Position numbers and translations under genes: made by a program. This document shows, piece by piece, positions 18,455 to 27,093 of a DNA stretch of 64,000 bases; the stretch's first letter is position 1; each line of letters starts with the position of its first letter. The notes beneath the pieces are model-generated. The model saw only the letters and a program-made list of their open reading frames with translations, was not told where the DNA came from and made no database searches. Origin of the DNA: Acinetobacter proteolyticus (lineage in GTDB: Bacteria > Pseudomonadota > Gammaproteobacteria > Pseudomonadales > Moraxellaceae); the NCBI RefSeq assembly GCF_000367945.1, contig NZ_KB849177.1, forward strand, positions 66,531 through 130,530, given 5' to 3'.

Positions 18455-20197
18455 ATGTCTAGAGGTATATATCTTTTTATGTGGGGTTATCAGGTAAGTT
18501 TTAGAATATCGTGTCAGCGTCTTATTCGTGACGTACTAAAAGAATTAGGAGCAGAAGGAAATGCTGAAGTTTTTCTCGTAGGCGCTAGAGCTCCAGAAAA
18601 TGAAAATAAAAATGAGGTATGTATTGAGCCAGAAGATGGGAAGTGGTCTCTTTCAATTTTTAGTGGATTATTAGATTCAATTGAGACTATTTATAATACT
18701 CATCACTTACAAAACATTGCTTATGGTGATGAAGCAAGTAATAGAGATAAGCCAAAATGGATGCGACAGGATTCAACTCGTAGAGCTGTTGAGGATGCGC
18801 TTAAAGACTATGATGAAGCTAATGGTGTAATTTCTTTTTGTGGTGTAGCTCAACGTTTAGGTGGATATTATATTACCCCAGTAATCCAAATCCCCAAGAG
18901 TACTTTCCTAAAATTTCCCGCATTAGCAAATAAACCTAAAGGAAATCGTCAACAAGGCTTTGGGTATCGTAGTTTCATACATGCAGCAATATTTACTGTC
19001 CTTAATGAAATATCTGAAGAACTTCAAAGTCCTGAACCTGGGCGTTTTATATATAAAGCTATGCGGATTCCTGAGGAAATAATACGTATTGCAGCAAAAG
19101 ATTTTTTACGTACACCAGGATTATCAATTGATGAGCGATATTATGAAGATGGTCTTTTTGAACAATTGAATCTTGTTTCTTCCCTTATGTACGAGCAGAT
19201 GAAAGGAATAGGGCGCTTGATTCTGATTCATCCTGAGAATGAAGCCATTGACTACTTGATTCAGTTTATCCAACCAGTATCACTTCGTGAACCACGTTGG
19301 GTTCGTAAGATTTTACAAATGGCCGCATCAGGATCCGCAATAATTGCAGATTGGCAGCATATTTATGGATTAGGAGATTTGAAAACAACTCATGATCCAA
19401 GTGAACAAGATGCTTTTACTATTAATTTTCTTGACCATTACTATTGGGAGTTATGTTGTGGCGAACAAGTGCTTCTTCGCAGTAAATATGGAGTGCCTAA
19501 ACTTCCGCAAGAGTATTTTGATCAACAATCATTTATGGCGAATTATATTCGCTTATTTCCTCTATCTTCAGTTGAGGATAGTTTGCATTTGTGGAATCTA
19601 TTACAAGTCCAGATAAAACAAGGATATGGTAGCATGATTGTTGTCACAGAAGATGCAGCTATTGAAGCGAAAAGGCTAAGTAAACAGGGTACTTCAATTG
19701 TGGCAACTCGTTTAACAGAAACATTGCTTGAAAGTATTAGTAGTATTGATGGCACAATTTTGCTTGATCCTTATGGTGTTTGCCATGCGTTTGGGGTTAT
19801 TTTGGATGGTGAAGTTAATGACAAATGTACACCCTCTAGGGGGGCAAGATATAATTCAGGAGTTCGTTATGTATACTCTGAAGGTAGATGTGCTCTTGCA
19901 ATAGTTGCATCAGATGATAAAACTATTGATATTATTCCTGAAATTCGTCGTTTAGTAAGTCGTTCTTTACTTGAGCGATATGTCAAAACATTTATTGCAT
20001 CAACCATTGAAAATTTTCATGATTCTAAGAATTGGCTTGATAAGCATAGGTTCTATATTAATGCTGAACAATGTGAGCAACTTAATTCTACGATTGATCG
20101 TTTAGATAATAGTCCGCAAGAAGTAGGTCGCATATATTTTGGAACAGATAAATTTGAGGTGCATCCTGATTTTAATGAAAGTTATCTAATTGATTAA
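18455..20197 (+). CDS. DisA_N/diadenylate-cyclase-like protein in CBASS operon
   Basis: A 580-residue protein with AGGTGA six bases before the ATG. Residues about 385-500 fit the DAC (DisA_N) fold: KQGYGSMIVV strand, then SSIDGTILLD (DGT at 432-434 where DAC enzymes have DGA), then SRGARYNSG (R465-Y466-N467 where DAC enzymes have RHR), then CALAIVASDD. The swapped residues leave cyclase activity in doubt; nucleotide binding may remain. The N-terminal 370 residues are alpha/beta and unrecognised, possibly a sensor. It has no HD, SAVED, nuclease or membrane signature, so it is not a usual CBASS accessory. Its position between CD-NTase and effector implies co-function. Confidence 0.6.
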   Translation: MSRGIYLFMWGYQVSFRISCQRLIRDVLKELGAEGNAEVFLVGARAPENENKNEVCIEPEDGKWSLSIFSGLLDSIETIYNTHHLQNIAYGDEASNRDKPKWMRQDSTRRAVEDALKDYDEANGVISFCGVAQRLGGYYITPVIQIPKSTFLKFPALANKPKGNRQQGFGYRSFIHAAIFTVLNEISEELQSPEPGRFIYKAMRIPEEIIRIAAKDFLRTPGLSIDERYYEDGLFEQLNLVSSLMYEQMKGIGRLILIHPENEAIDYLIQFIQPVSLREPRWVRKILQMAASGSAIIADWQHIYGLGDLKTTHDPSEQDAFTINFLDHYYWELCCGEQVLLRSKYGVPKLPQEYFDQQSFMANYIRLFPLSSVEDSLHLWNLLQVQIKQGYGSMIVVTEDAAIEAKRLSKQGTSIVATRLTETLLESISSIDGTILLDPYGVCHAFGVILDGEVNDKCTPSRGARYNSGVRYVYSEGRCALAIVASDDKTIDIIPEIRRLVSRSLLERYVKTFIASTIENFHDSKNWLDKHRFYINAEQCEQLNSTIDRLDNSPQEVGRIYFGTDKFEVHPDFNESYLID

Positions 20198-20220
20198 ACT
20201 TCTAATATTTGGAGAACTTT

Positions 20221-20820
20221 ATGCATGATTATGCGGTATTTGGGCATGATAGAGCATCAATTGGAAGATGGCTTGGGTTTGCTGCGATAGCTGTAGCTGG
20301 TGGAGTTGCTCAAATTTTAGCTATGGCAAGTAATTTGACTGGTCTAGACGCTTTTACAAAAGCGACTATTACAACTGGTTTAGTGTATTTAGCACTTCAT
20401 TGGTTGTTTAATAAATGGATATGGAAATTTCCATTTTTTGAGATCCCAAATATCAGTGGGAAGTGGAAAGTAACAGGTCAAACTTTGAATGATGAAGGAG
20501 CTATTACGTTTGAGTGGGAAGGGATAATTGGAATTGAGCAAACATGGAAATGTATTTTAATACATTTAAAAACTGAAATGAGCCAAAGTCAAAGTTATAC
20601 TGCAACGCTTTCACGTAGATATGGACCGACAGGTGGTTGGTTACTTAGTTATAGTTACAAAAGTGATCCTGAATTAGAACAATCACATGTGTTGAATTCT
20701 CACAAAGGATACTGTGAAATTGAGTTTGATAAAGAATTAAAGTACGGAAAAGCTTCTTATTTTAATAGTTCAGGTAGAAGGACTTTTGGTATCATAAGTT
20801 TAGAAAAAATAAGCGAATGA
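20221..20820 (+). CDS. cap15: Cap15-like CBASS effector (two membrane helices plus beta-barrel)
   Basis: I start it at ATG 20221, seven bases after GGAG; a TTG at 20209 lies within the ribosome site. The 199-residue protein has membrane helices at about 17-38 and 46-68, then a beta-rich domain from PNISGKWKVTG (77-87) to the end. This two-helix plus beta-barrel layout, next to a CD-NTase, is that of Cap15 (S-2TMbeta) effectors. In those, the barrel binds the cyclic nucleotide, the protein oligomerises and the inner membrane is disrupted. It follows the DAC-like gene by 23 bases. No other effector is in the operon, so this is the probable killing component. Confidence 0.8.
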   Translation: MHDYAVFGHDRASIGRWLGFAAIAVAGGVAQILAMASNLTGLDAFTKATITTGLVYLALHWLFNKWIWKFPFFEIPNISGKWKVTGQTLNDEGAITFEWEGIIGIEQTWKCILIHLKTEMSQSQSYTATLSRRYGPTGGWLLSYSYKSDPELEQSHVLNSHKGYCEIEFDKELKYGKASYFNSSGRRTFGIISLEKISE

Positions 20821-20937
20821 TTCAGTTTGAAAGTTACAATTACTTAATTTGCACAGTATTAGTTCAGACTTGAATCTATATAGAGCGTACAAAATTGTTG
20901 ATTCTGAAAAGGTATTTTAATCAATATTGAGTCTAGT

Positions 20938-21119
20938 GTTAATGCTTTATGTTTTTCAAGAAAAATTCCCCGTAATTAAGCAGCTTCCACTTAATCATAC
21001 AATCTATGTGCAAGTATATGCTTACACAGCCTACATGGGTAATCCATCTTATCGGCTGACTAGTCATAGGGTCTGGAATGGAAACTATGTGTTGTAACCA
21101 TACGATTCTGTTTTGGATC
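20938..21119 (-). pseudogene. Decayed tyrosine integrase C-terminus, fragment 1
   Basis: Minus-strand translation gives QNRMVTTHSFHS, SADKMDYP, KHILAHRLYD and LRGIFLEKHKAL, broken by three stops. It matches fragment 2 at 22,493-22,685 position for position. The Arg of the HGFR motif is changed to His, so the active site is lost. Confidence 0.65.
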
Positions 21120-21379
21120 AATATAGCCTAAGCGGTATCGTAGGTGTAGTGCAAGGAACAGTTCTGAATGGCTTGTTCGATTCACCTCAACCTATATCAG
21201 TACTGATCAGTTGTTTTTCTGTCAGAGTAGGTAGTGAAATTTACTGTAAATAATTAAGCATAAAAAGTCGATTATAACTAGTTAGTCTTTTATGCGTCAT
21301 TTCATGGTGTACTCTAGTTGACTATATTGACTTAACTTTATAGTTTTAATTGATTAGTATAATTTTTAGTAGAAAGTAT
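21120..21379. other. Remnant-rich spacer before the GIY-YIG-like gene
   Basis: About 260 bases with no coding frame, between an integrase fragment and the next gene. The left part may be further decayed integrase sequence; nothing else is recognised. Confidence 0.3.
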
Positions 21380-22393
21380 ATGAAAAGAGGCCTCTATAAT
21401 TCGATACAGGAAATGCCTGAGTATAATAATGCTGAGAAAAGTTGGCACATTACAATAGATTCATCATACTTTCTTTGGTACGACTTGATTATTGATCCAC
21501 CATTTGATGGAGCTAAAAATGAACTTAAAGAAATGTTGAATAATTTCAAAGTGTATGTTGAGTCAAGTAATGAAAAAAGATTTATCTATTTTGTCACTTC
21601 ACGAAAGAAAGTTCGTTTCGATGTAAAAAAGCAACCTAAATTTTCATTCTTCGATAGACGAAAGTTGACTATTTATTTATTAATAGGAAATAAAGATAAA
21701 ACGAAAATTGAAATTTATTTCCCAAAGGAAATTCCAACTAACATAACTGTAGATGAAAAGTTTATTTATTTTCACAGTGAAGTTTTTGAATCTTTAGCTT
21801 ATCCCATACATTATTTTCTAAGAGAATATGTGATCAATTTAGGGATCGCAAGTGAAGTACATTATGTTGGTATAACTGAAGACCCTGTAGAGCGGGCATT
21901 GGGCTTGAAACATAGAGGCTTGACAGAGATACTTTATAAAGTACCTACATCAGAAAATGATATTTTTTTAACAGTTAATACATTCAAAGTTGGATCATTT
22001 ACTAAAATTGAAGAGAGCAACATCGATATAATATCAACTAACTCAATGATTTATGATATCCCTTTAGACAAGGAAGGTTTAGTTATTGAAAAAGCACTAA
22101 TTTATTATTTCAATTCCAAAGTTCAAGAGGTTGATAAGAAAGCTTGGGGCGAGTTTCGAAATCTTCTGACAATGATGAAAAAGAAGAAAAATATTAGTTC
22201 AGTATCCTTTCATCTGGAAATTAGCGACCCAAATGAATATGACATAATGGGCTCTAAAGATGTGGAAGCAAATATATCCCATTCATTTTTATGGAAATTA
22301 AGAGAGATAGAACCTGAATTAAAGAAATTTAATTCAGAAATAGATCTTTTGGAGTATACGAAAGTTTTTAGCAGAGATTTGGGTTCTGTTTAA
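21380..22393 (+). CDS. GIY-YIG-like nuclease-fold protein, uncharacterised
   Basis: I start at ATG 21380 (AGAAAG upstream) rather than the TTG at 21350. In the 338-residue protein, residues about 158-245 resemble a GIY-YIG core: VHYVGITEDPVER (Y162-V-G, then R172), a histidine at 178 (KHRG), and a downstream acid in LVIEKALIYYF (E237) where the family has its metal-binding Glu. The first 155 residues and the last 80 have no recognised signature. It is flanked on both sides by decayed integrase fragments, so it may be separate cargo rather than part of the CBASS-like operon, whose last gene ends 560 bases earlier. Catalytic function is a guess from motifs. Confidence 0.5.
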   Translation: MKRGLYNSIQEMPEYNNAEKSWHITIDSSYFLWYDLIIDPPFDGAKNELKEMLNNFKVYVESSNEKRFIYFVTSRKKVRFDVKKQPKFSFFDRRKLTIYLLIGNKDKTKIEIYFPKEIPTNITVDEKFIYFHSEVFESLAYPIHYFLREYVINLGIASEVHYVGITEDPVERALGLKHRGLTEILYKVPTSENDIFLTVNTFKVGSFTKIEESNIDIISTNSMIYDIPLDKEGLVIEKALIYYFNSKVQEVDKKAWGEFRNLLTMMKKKKNISSVSFHLEISDPNEYDIMGSKDVEANISHSFLWKLREIEPELKKFNSEIDLLEYTKVFSRDLGSV

Positions 22394-22492
22394 ATGGATG
22401 ATATTGAGTGATTTTTCTCCAATATGTGAGAAGTCACACTTTATGTGTTTGATAGAAATAAGTACCTAGCATATGAGCTAAAGAGTACAAAA

Positions 22493-22685
22493 GTTAGCGC
22501 AATCATTCATTTGGCTTTTACGTTTCTCAAGATAAGCTCCACGTAAATAAGCAGCTTCGACTTCATCAGGTAGCTTATGTGCTAATACATGTTCACACAC
22601 TTCACGAGGGTAATCGGTTTTATCTGCTGATTAGTCATGGAAAGTAGACCGAAAGCCGTGAGTTGTAATTATGCGGTTTTGTTTA
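22493..22685 (-). pseudogene. Decayed tyrosine integrase C-terminus, fragment 2
   Basis: Minus-strand translation gives NRIITTHGFRSTFHD, a TAA, then SADKTDYPREVCEHVLAH, LPDEVEAAYLRG and YLEKRKSQ. HGFR, the HxLAH motif and the following YLR/Y region are those of P4-type integrases. One stop interrupts it and the N-terminal three quarters is missing. It lies about 190 bases from the putative att site, as expected for an island integrase. Confidence 0.75.
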
Positions 22686-22870
22686 GGATCATAGCATAAG
22701 GAGTTTTGTGACGATTTTTAATGTACACTTACCAAGTCAATGAGTAAAAGTAGTATTGAATAACTGAAGTGAAAAAATATTTAGTTAAATTTTTTGTAGT
22801 AAAAATAGTAGTAAAAAATTAAATTTAAAATATTTTATTATTATAAATCAATAACTTGTGTTTTTAATTT

Positions 22871-22890
22871 GACAGTCACCGCTTCCGCCA
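22871..22890 (+). other. Putative attachment site: 3' end of a tRNA gene
   Basis: GACAGTCACCGCTTCCGCCA ends like a mature tRNA: a 7-base acceptor strand (CGCTTCC), a discriminator G and CCA, followed by a rho-independent terminator. No matching 5' GGAAGCG strand occurs in the preceding 100 bases, so this is not a whole tRNA. It fits the duplicated 3' end left when an island enters a tRNA gene (tRNA-Ser is my best guess). The other end would lie outside this window. Confidence 0.5.
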
Positions 22891-22895
22891 AATAC

Positions 22896-22928
22896 GAAAA
22901 AGCCCTTATGAAAATAAGGGCTTTTTTA
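22896..22928 (+). terminator. Terminator (possibly bidirectional) at the island edge
   Basis: AAAAGCCCTTAT-GAAA-ATAAGGGCTTTTTT hairpin with A and T runs on each side. It can serve the tRNA-like end on the plus strand and the exporter gene on the minus strand. Confidence 0.8.
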
Positions 22929-22940
22929 TTTCTCTGTATT

Positions 22941-23537
22941 TTAGATTAACAACTTAGTTGCAATTGCCCACATCATCAGTCCAACAACAACATCTAGAAT
23001 TCTCCACGAACTGGCCTTTTTAAACCAAGGCAATAAGACTCTTGCGCCATAGCCTAAAGCGAAAAAGAAGATCCATGAGGAAAATATGGTTCCAGCCGCA
23101 AACCAGTACAGATGATCTGCAAACTGAACTGAAATCGAACCAACCAGAATTACGGTGTCTAAATAGACATGTGGATTCAGCCAGGTGAAGGCCAAACACA
23201 TTCCAATGATTTTAAGCAAAGAGTCTTTTTCAATTTCACTGGGGTTGAGTGCAGAGTTATTATTTATGGCTGAGTAGAAGTTTCTAAGTCCATATAAAAA
23301 TAAAAAAGCAGCACCAAAGTATTTGGCAATGCTAACGATCAAGGGGAAGTCGATCACGATTTTGGAAAAGCCCATGACCCCTAAATAAATCAGGATAGAA
23401 TCTGAAAGTGCACAGATCAAACAGACCCAAAACACATGCTGCTGCTTTAGGCCTTGTTTTAAAACAAAGGCATTCTGCGCGCCAATGGCTAAAATTAAAG
23501 AAAAGCCAATACCAAGCCCATAGAAAAATGCAGTCAT
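22941..23537 (-). CDS. LysE/ArgO-family amino-acid exporter
   Basis: I start at the ATG at 23537, with GAGG eight bases upstream; a TTG at 23552 overlaps that site. The 198-residue protein has six hydrophobic segments and the LysE hallmark IGAQNAFVLKQG near residue 20, plus TWLNPHVYLDT near 125, which fits LysE/ArgO exporters of basic amino acids. It is divergent from the MFS gene and lies near an ArgP-type LysR regulator, the usual activator of such exporters, which is now 1.8 kb away because an MFS gene sits between. The substrate (arginine or lysine) is inferred from the family and this neighbour. Confidence 0.85.
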   Translation of the reverse strand: MTAFFYGLGIGFSLILAIGAQNAFVLKQGLKQQHVFWVCLICALSDSILIYLGVMGFSKIVIDFPLIVSIAKYFGAAFLFLYGLRNFYSAINNNSALNPSEIEKDSLLKIIGMCLAFTWLNPHVYLDTVILVGSISVQFADHLYWFAAGTIFSSWIFFFALGYGARVLLPWFKKASSWRILDVVVGLMMWAIATKLLI

Positions 23538-23690
23538 ATTTTGGTTCCTCAATCATATAGGGTGGTCTGTACTGGCTTTGAATGGAAAAGAACTTACAGA
23601 TGCATAGGCAAAGACAGTCCGTCTAACGCTGAGATCAAGTGTTAGATGCTTTTTCCATTGGAAATTTACTGTTTGCTATTATCTTTTTTT

Positions 23691-23752
23691 ATTTATAAAA
23701 GTCAGTAAAATTAAGATTGTTTTGGTTTAGATAAATTTTTTTAAGTTTTTAG
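23691..23752 (+). repeat. Copy 1 of the argP-upstream sequence
   Basis: TTTATTTATAAAAGTCAGTAAAATTAAG and what follows matches, with few changes, the bases directly before argP at 25,264-25,336. Here it lies upstream of the exporter and leads to no argP start, so it is a left-over original or duplicated argP promoter segment. Confidence 0.7.
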
Positions 23753-23924
23753 GGGTGCAGCAATGCTCGTTGAAATATTGTTGTCCGAATTTCCCCCCTT
23801 TGTTTTTCAATTATTACCCTTATTTTTAGCGCTGTTTTCAATAAAAATTAAACAATAATCGACACAGGACGTGTTCGAGGCAATATCCAAGCAAATATTT
23901 GAAAAATAACTAAGTGAGTCAGGC

Positions 23925-25088
23925 ATGGACCTCAATCATAATATTCATACTGAAAATAATCTGATGCTCAGTAAAACACGGAAAGTGATTGCGCTCGGTT
24001 TTGCGACACAAGGTCTGGGTTACGCGACCGTGATGACCGCACTGCCCACAATAAAAGGCCGATTCAGGCTTTCTGATGATCAGTTATCGCTGATTATTCT
24101 GGGGGTATGCATTGCAGCGGCGCTCGGTTCAATTTTAGCTGATCGTATTGCGGTTAAACTTGGCTCACGACTTGCTGTTGTAACCGGTTTTATTTTTGAA
24201 GCCATCGGAATCGCAATGGCTGCATTTAGTGCAAATGTGATCCTCATGATTGTGAGTTTTTTGCTTTATGGACTTGGGTTGGGCTGCTTAGATGCAGCAC
24301 TGAATATGCAAGCAGTTATGATGGAACAACGGCTGGGTAAAAGTGTATTTGGTGGTTTTTTTGCTTGCTACACTGCGGCTGCATTTTTAGGTGCATTAAT
24401 GATGTCGGCCACTGTTTCAACTGTATTTGGAGCAACGACTGCATTATGCATTGCGGTGCTGATTGCATTGCTCACCTCGCAACTTGCTAGACACTGCTTA
24501 TTTCAGCAAAAACAATGCTCAGAATTACATCCACAACAGAAACCGGCAATTCCATATCAACAACTTCTTATTTTTGGGCTGATTATTCTGATCGTGTTTA
24601 CTGTCGACTCTGCAATCAGTACATGGAGTTCAATTTATCTCAAAGATGTTCTAGCAAGTACTGCAACGATTGCTCCTTTAGGCTATGCAGCCTATCAAAT
24701 TGGAATTTTACTCACACGCTTAAGTCTTGATTATTTACTACAATTTAAAACAGCAACGTGGGTTGCTTTGGTTACGCTGCTGGTTGGAGCATTCGGATGT
24801 GTATTGTCTGGAATAAGTCATTCATTAATGACCGTTATTTTAGGTTTTGCATTGGCTGGTGTTGCTGTAGGTGCATTGGTTCCACTGACCTATTCTGCTG
24901 TAGGTCGTTTAGATGAAAGTCGGCGAGATGAAATTATTGCTCGTGTTAATATTTTTAATTATGGCGGTGCAGTAGCAGGTGCGGTCATCGTTGGCTTGTT
25001 AGCAACGCCTTTTGGTTATGCGCCATCCTTTATTGGCTTGGCATTTGCCTTACTCAGCATTATTTATTTGAGAAACAGACTTGCTTGA
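23925..25088 (+). CDS. MFS transporter
   Basis: A 387-residue protein with about 12 hydrophobic segments. GSILADRIAVKLGSR (about residues 67-81) is the loop 2-3 signature of the major facilitator superfamily. The closest general resemblance is to YbjJ-like, sugar- or drug-type carriers without a known substrate. It is inserted between the LysE-type exporter and argP, with duplicated sequence on both sides, so it was probably acquired or rearranged into this locus. The ribosome site is weak (AGTGAG). Another ATG 13 codons inside (MLSKTRK) is an alternative start, nearer the first membrane helix. Confidence 0.8.
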   Translation: MDLNHNIHTENNLMLSKTRKVIALGFATQGLGYATVMTALPTIKGRFRLSDDQLSLIILGVCIAAALGSILADRIAVKLGSRLAVVTGFIFEAIGIAMAAFSANVILMIVSFLLYGLGLGCLDAALNMQAVMMEQRLGKSVFGGFFACYTAAAFLGALMMSATVSTVFGATTALCIAVLIALLTSQLARHCLFQQKQCSELHPQQKPAIPYQQLLIFGLIILIVFTVDSAISTWSSIYLKDVLASTATIAPLGYAAYQIGILLTRLSLDYLLQFKTATWVALVTLLVGAFGCVLSGISHSLMTVILGFALAGVAVGALVPLTYSAVGRLDESRRDEIIARVNIFNYGGAVAGAVIVGLLATPFGYAPSFIGLAFALLSIIYLRNRLA

Positions 25089-25098
25089 TCTACCTCAA

Positions 25099-25205
25099 TC
25101 AGGACAAAGGCATTTTGCGTTGGTCACGATCAAGGATAAATTAACAACGACCTTGGAAAGTCCAGTTATGCCAAGACAAATCAGAATCCTCCTTGAAAGT
25201 GCGTA
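25099..25205 (-). pseudogene. Fragment of a LysE-type exporter gene
   Basis: The bases CGATCAAGGATAAATT... through ATCAGAATCCTCCTTGAAAG align with 23,333-23,425 of the intact exporter gene, with substitutions and small shifts. No frame is open. With the repeated promoter segment it shows that a second copy of the exporter-argP junction once existed here. Confidence 0.6.
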
Positions 25206-25263
25206 GATCTATTTCCTAGAACAATAGAAGGTTTTTCAGATAGACAATTTACGCGCTACGCTC

Positions 25264-25336
25264 ATCTTTTTTTATTTCTAAAAGTCAGTAAGATTAAGGT
25301 TGTTCTAATTTCCCTAAAATTTTTTAAGGTTTTTAT
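25264..25336 (+). repeat. Copy 2 of the argP-upstream sequence (functional position)
   Basis: Matches 23,691-23,752 (AAAAGTCAGTAAGATTAAGG and flanks) and leads straight into the argP start codon, so it probably holds the working promoter. Confidence 0.7.
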
Positions 25337-26222
25337 GCTGGACAATAAACAATGTGAAGCTTTTTTTGCAGTGGCAGAAAATGGAAGCTTTGACCAAGCA
25401 GGATTGAAGCTTTGTATTACTGCTTCAGCTGTGACTTTAAGAGTGCAGGCACTGGAAAAGGAATTGGGTCAATTACTGTTGATTCGTGGTCGTCCTTGTG
25501 TTTTGACGCAAGCAGGTCAGCAAATGTTTGAGCATTTACAGCATATAAGGCGGTTAGAGCAAAATCTGTTGCATGGCTTGAAAGGTGGTGGAGAGTCACA
25601 CTTTTTTAAAACCGTGATTGGTTCTAATGAGGATTCCTTGGCTACATGGCTGCTTCCTGCATTAAAGGAGGTGTTACTCAAAGAAAAGATCGTGATTGAG
25701 CTGAGAACTGATGACCAGTCACATACCTATTCATTATTAGAAAAGGGCACAGTCAGTGCTTGTATCTCGATTGAAGATCAACCGATGCGCGGCTGTCATG
25801 CTGAATATTTAGGACTCATGCGTTATCGAATGATGGCAACTGAGCAATTTAAAAAGAAATGGTTTGCGGAAGGGATTCATCGTGAAACACTGCGTAATGC
25901 ACCTGCGATTATCTTTAATGACAAAGACCGGATGCATTTTGATCTGCTGGAAAGAAACTATGGACTGATGAAAGGAACATATCCTTGTCACTTAATTCCA
26001 TCATCAGAGTCGTTTGTGACTGCAATTAAATTGGGGCTGGGCTATGGCATGGTACCTGAGCTGCAATTGGATACTGAAAATAAACAAGAGAGTTTGGTTG
26101 AATTGTTGGCCGATGCGAAAATAGATATTGCATTGTATTGGCACCATTGGAATCAGCAGTCGAAACCTCTACAACTTCTAACTGAACATATCATAAGACA
26201 TGCTCGACACATTTTGGCTTGA
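25335..26222 (+). CDS. argP: ArgP-type LysR-family transcription regulator
   Basis: A 295-residue protein with the LysR plan: N-terminal winged helix (residues 1-60, CEAFFAVAENGSFDQAG helix-turn-helix) and a substrate-binding domain from about 90. Length and the opening MLDNKQCEAFFAVAE fit ArgP/IciA, which senses lysine and arginine and activates the LysE/ArgO exporter. AAGG lies upstream. Its usual target, the exporter gene at 22,941-23,537, is close but separated by an MFS gene. The promoter region is one of two copies of the same sequence. I am confident of the family and fairly confident of ArgP. Confidence 0.85.
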   Translation: MLDNKQCEAFFAVAENGSFDQAGLKLCITASAVTLRVQALEKELGQLLLIRGRPCVLTQAGQQMFEHLQHIRRLEQNLLHGLKGGGESHFFKTVIGSNEDSLATWLLPALKEVLLKEKIVIELRTDDQSHTYSLLEKGTVSACISIEDQPMRGCHAEYLGLMRYRMMATEQFKKKWFAEGIHRETLRNAPAIIFNDKDRMHFDLLERNYGLMKGTYPCHLIPSSESFVTAIKLGLGYGMVPELQLDTENKQESLVELLADAKIDIALYWHHWNQQSKPLQLLTEHIIRHARHILA

Positions 26223-26404
26223 ATAGGCGTATTTATACATTGACGCGATTGAATTATCACGTCAATTTTGTGAGGGCTATATTTTAAATTAAAGCTGCAA
26301 TAAGGCTTCTAAATCGTGTGCTTATAATCGTGCTGTATAAGTACTGCTGTAGAAGCCTGATTTAAATGTGGTCTGAACTCAGGTATTTTATTTCACTTCA
26401 ATCA

Positions 26405-26740
26405 TTAAAAGATTCTAGAGCTCTCGATATATTGCGTAGAGACATTGTTGAGAGCCGTTAATATTCGTGTTGCATCTTGCGTCGTTAGAGCTTGGTTGAG
26501 CTCATTCATATAAGCTAAAAGCTGAGCTTTTACTTTATTGGAAAATTCTGGTGTAACAGGTTGATCTTCATAAAGTAAGACATAGTTTTTTGCAAAACCA
26601 TAAATAAGCAATAAAGCAGCGTGTTCTAGCGGCTGCTCTGCAGCAACAATCGCTTGTTCACATTGATTTTTTAATTGTTTGTAGGCATCCGTTCCATTCG
26701 GAAGAGTCTGGAAAGTTTCAAATATAGATTGGAAAGTCAT
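26405..26740 (-). CDS. Small helical protein of unknown function
   Basis: A 111-residue acidic, all-helical protein with no signal peptide or membrane helix. It has regularly spaced hydrophobics, suggesting a four-helix bundle. No known motif. Its single-gene position, convergent with argP, and its core-like base composition suggest a conserved housekeeping-type hypothetical gene rather than cargo. Confidence 0.55.
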   Translation of the reverse strand: MTFQSIFETFQTLPNGTDAYKQLKNQCEQAIVAAEQPLEHAALLLIYGFAKNYVLLYEDQPVTPEFSNKVKAQLLAYMNELNQALTTQDATRILTALNNVSTQYIESSRIF

Positions 26741-27093
26741 TTGAATTACTCGCTCAAAAAGAAAATCTACAGATGATCGAGCTGAAAATCAAGCCTTAAT
26801 TTTTTATTTATTTTAATTTTATTGGTGTATACCTTTTATCCAAAGATTGACATTCCGTTTTCTTAAAAATATCACATGTTGAGAGTTGTATGTTAATGAA
26901 AATATTAAATTGTAGTTGTCTTGATGAGAATTAATTTAAAAAAAGAAATTGAATATAAATCTTGGATTGGGATTTATTTAAACTATTTTTACATTTCCGA
27001 TACTTGTCATATACATGGAGTACAAATTAAAAAAAGTGCTGATATGTGAAAATGTTAAGAATTATTTGATTTTTATCGTTTTAGGTGATGGTT
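26741..27093. other. AT-rich intergenic region, no feature seen
   Basis: About 350 bases between two divergent genes, with long A/T runs. It must carry promoters in both directions; I cannot place them. No RNA gene or repeat is evident. Confidence 0.4.

Noticed and set aside
17553..20820. Panoptes or a type III/IV CBASS variant
   Set aside because: No mCpol-type minimal polymerase, HORMA/TRIP13 or Cap2/Cap3 genes are present; the synthase has the CD-NTase motif set. SAVED/Cap4 for the middle gene was also considered and dropped because the DAC-type motifs fit better and no nuclease motif is seen.
1..22890. A CRISPR array
   Set aside because: No regularly spaced identical repeats of 23-40 bases were seen on either strand in the island or elsewhere in the window.
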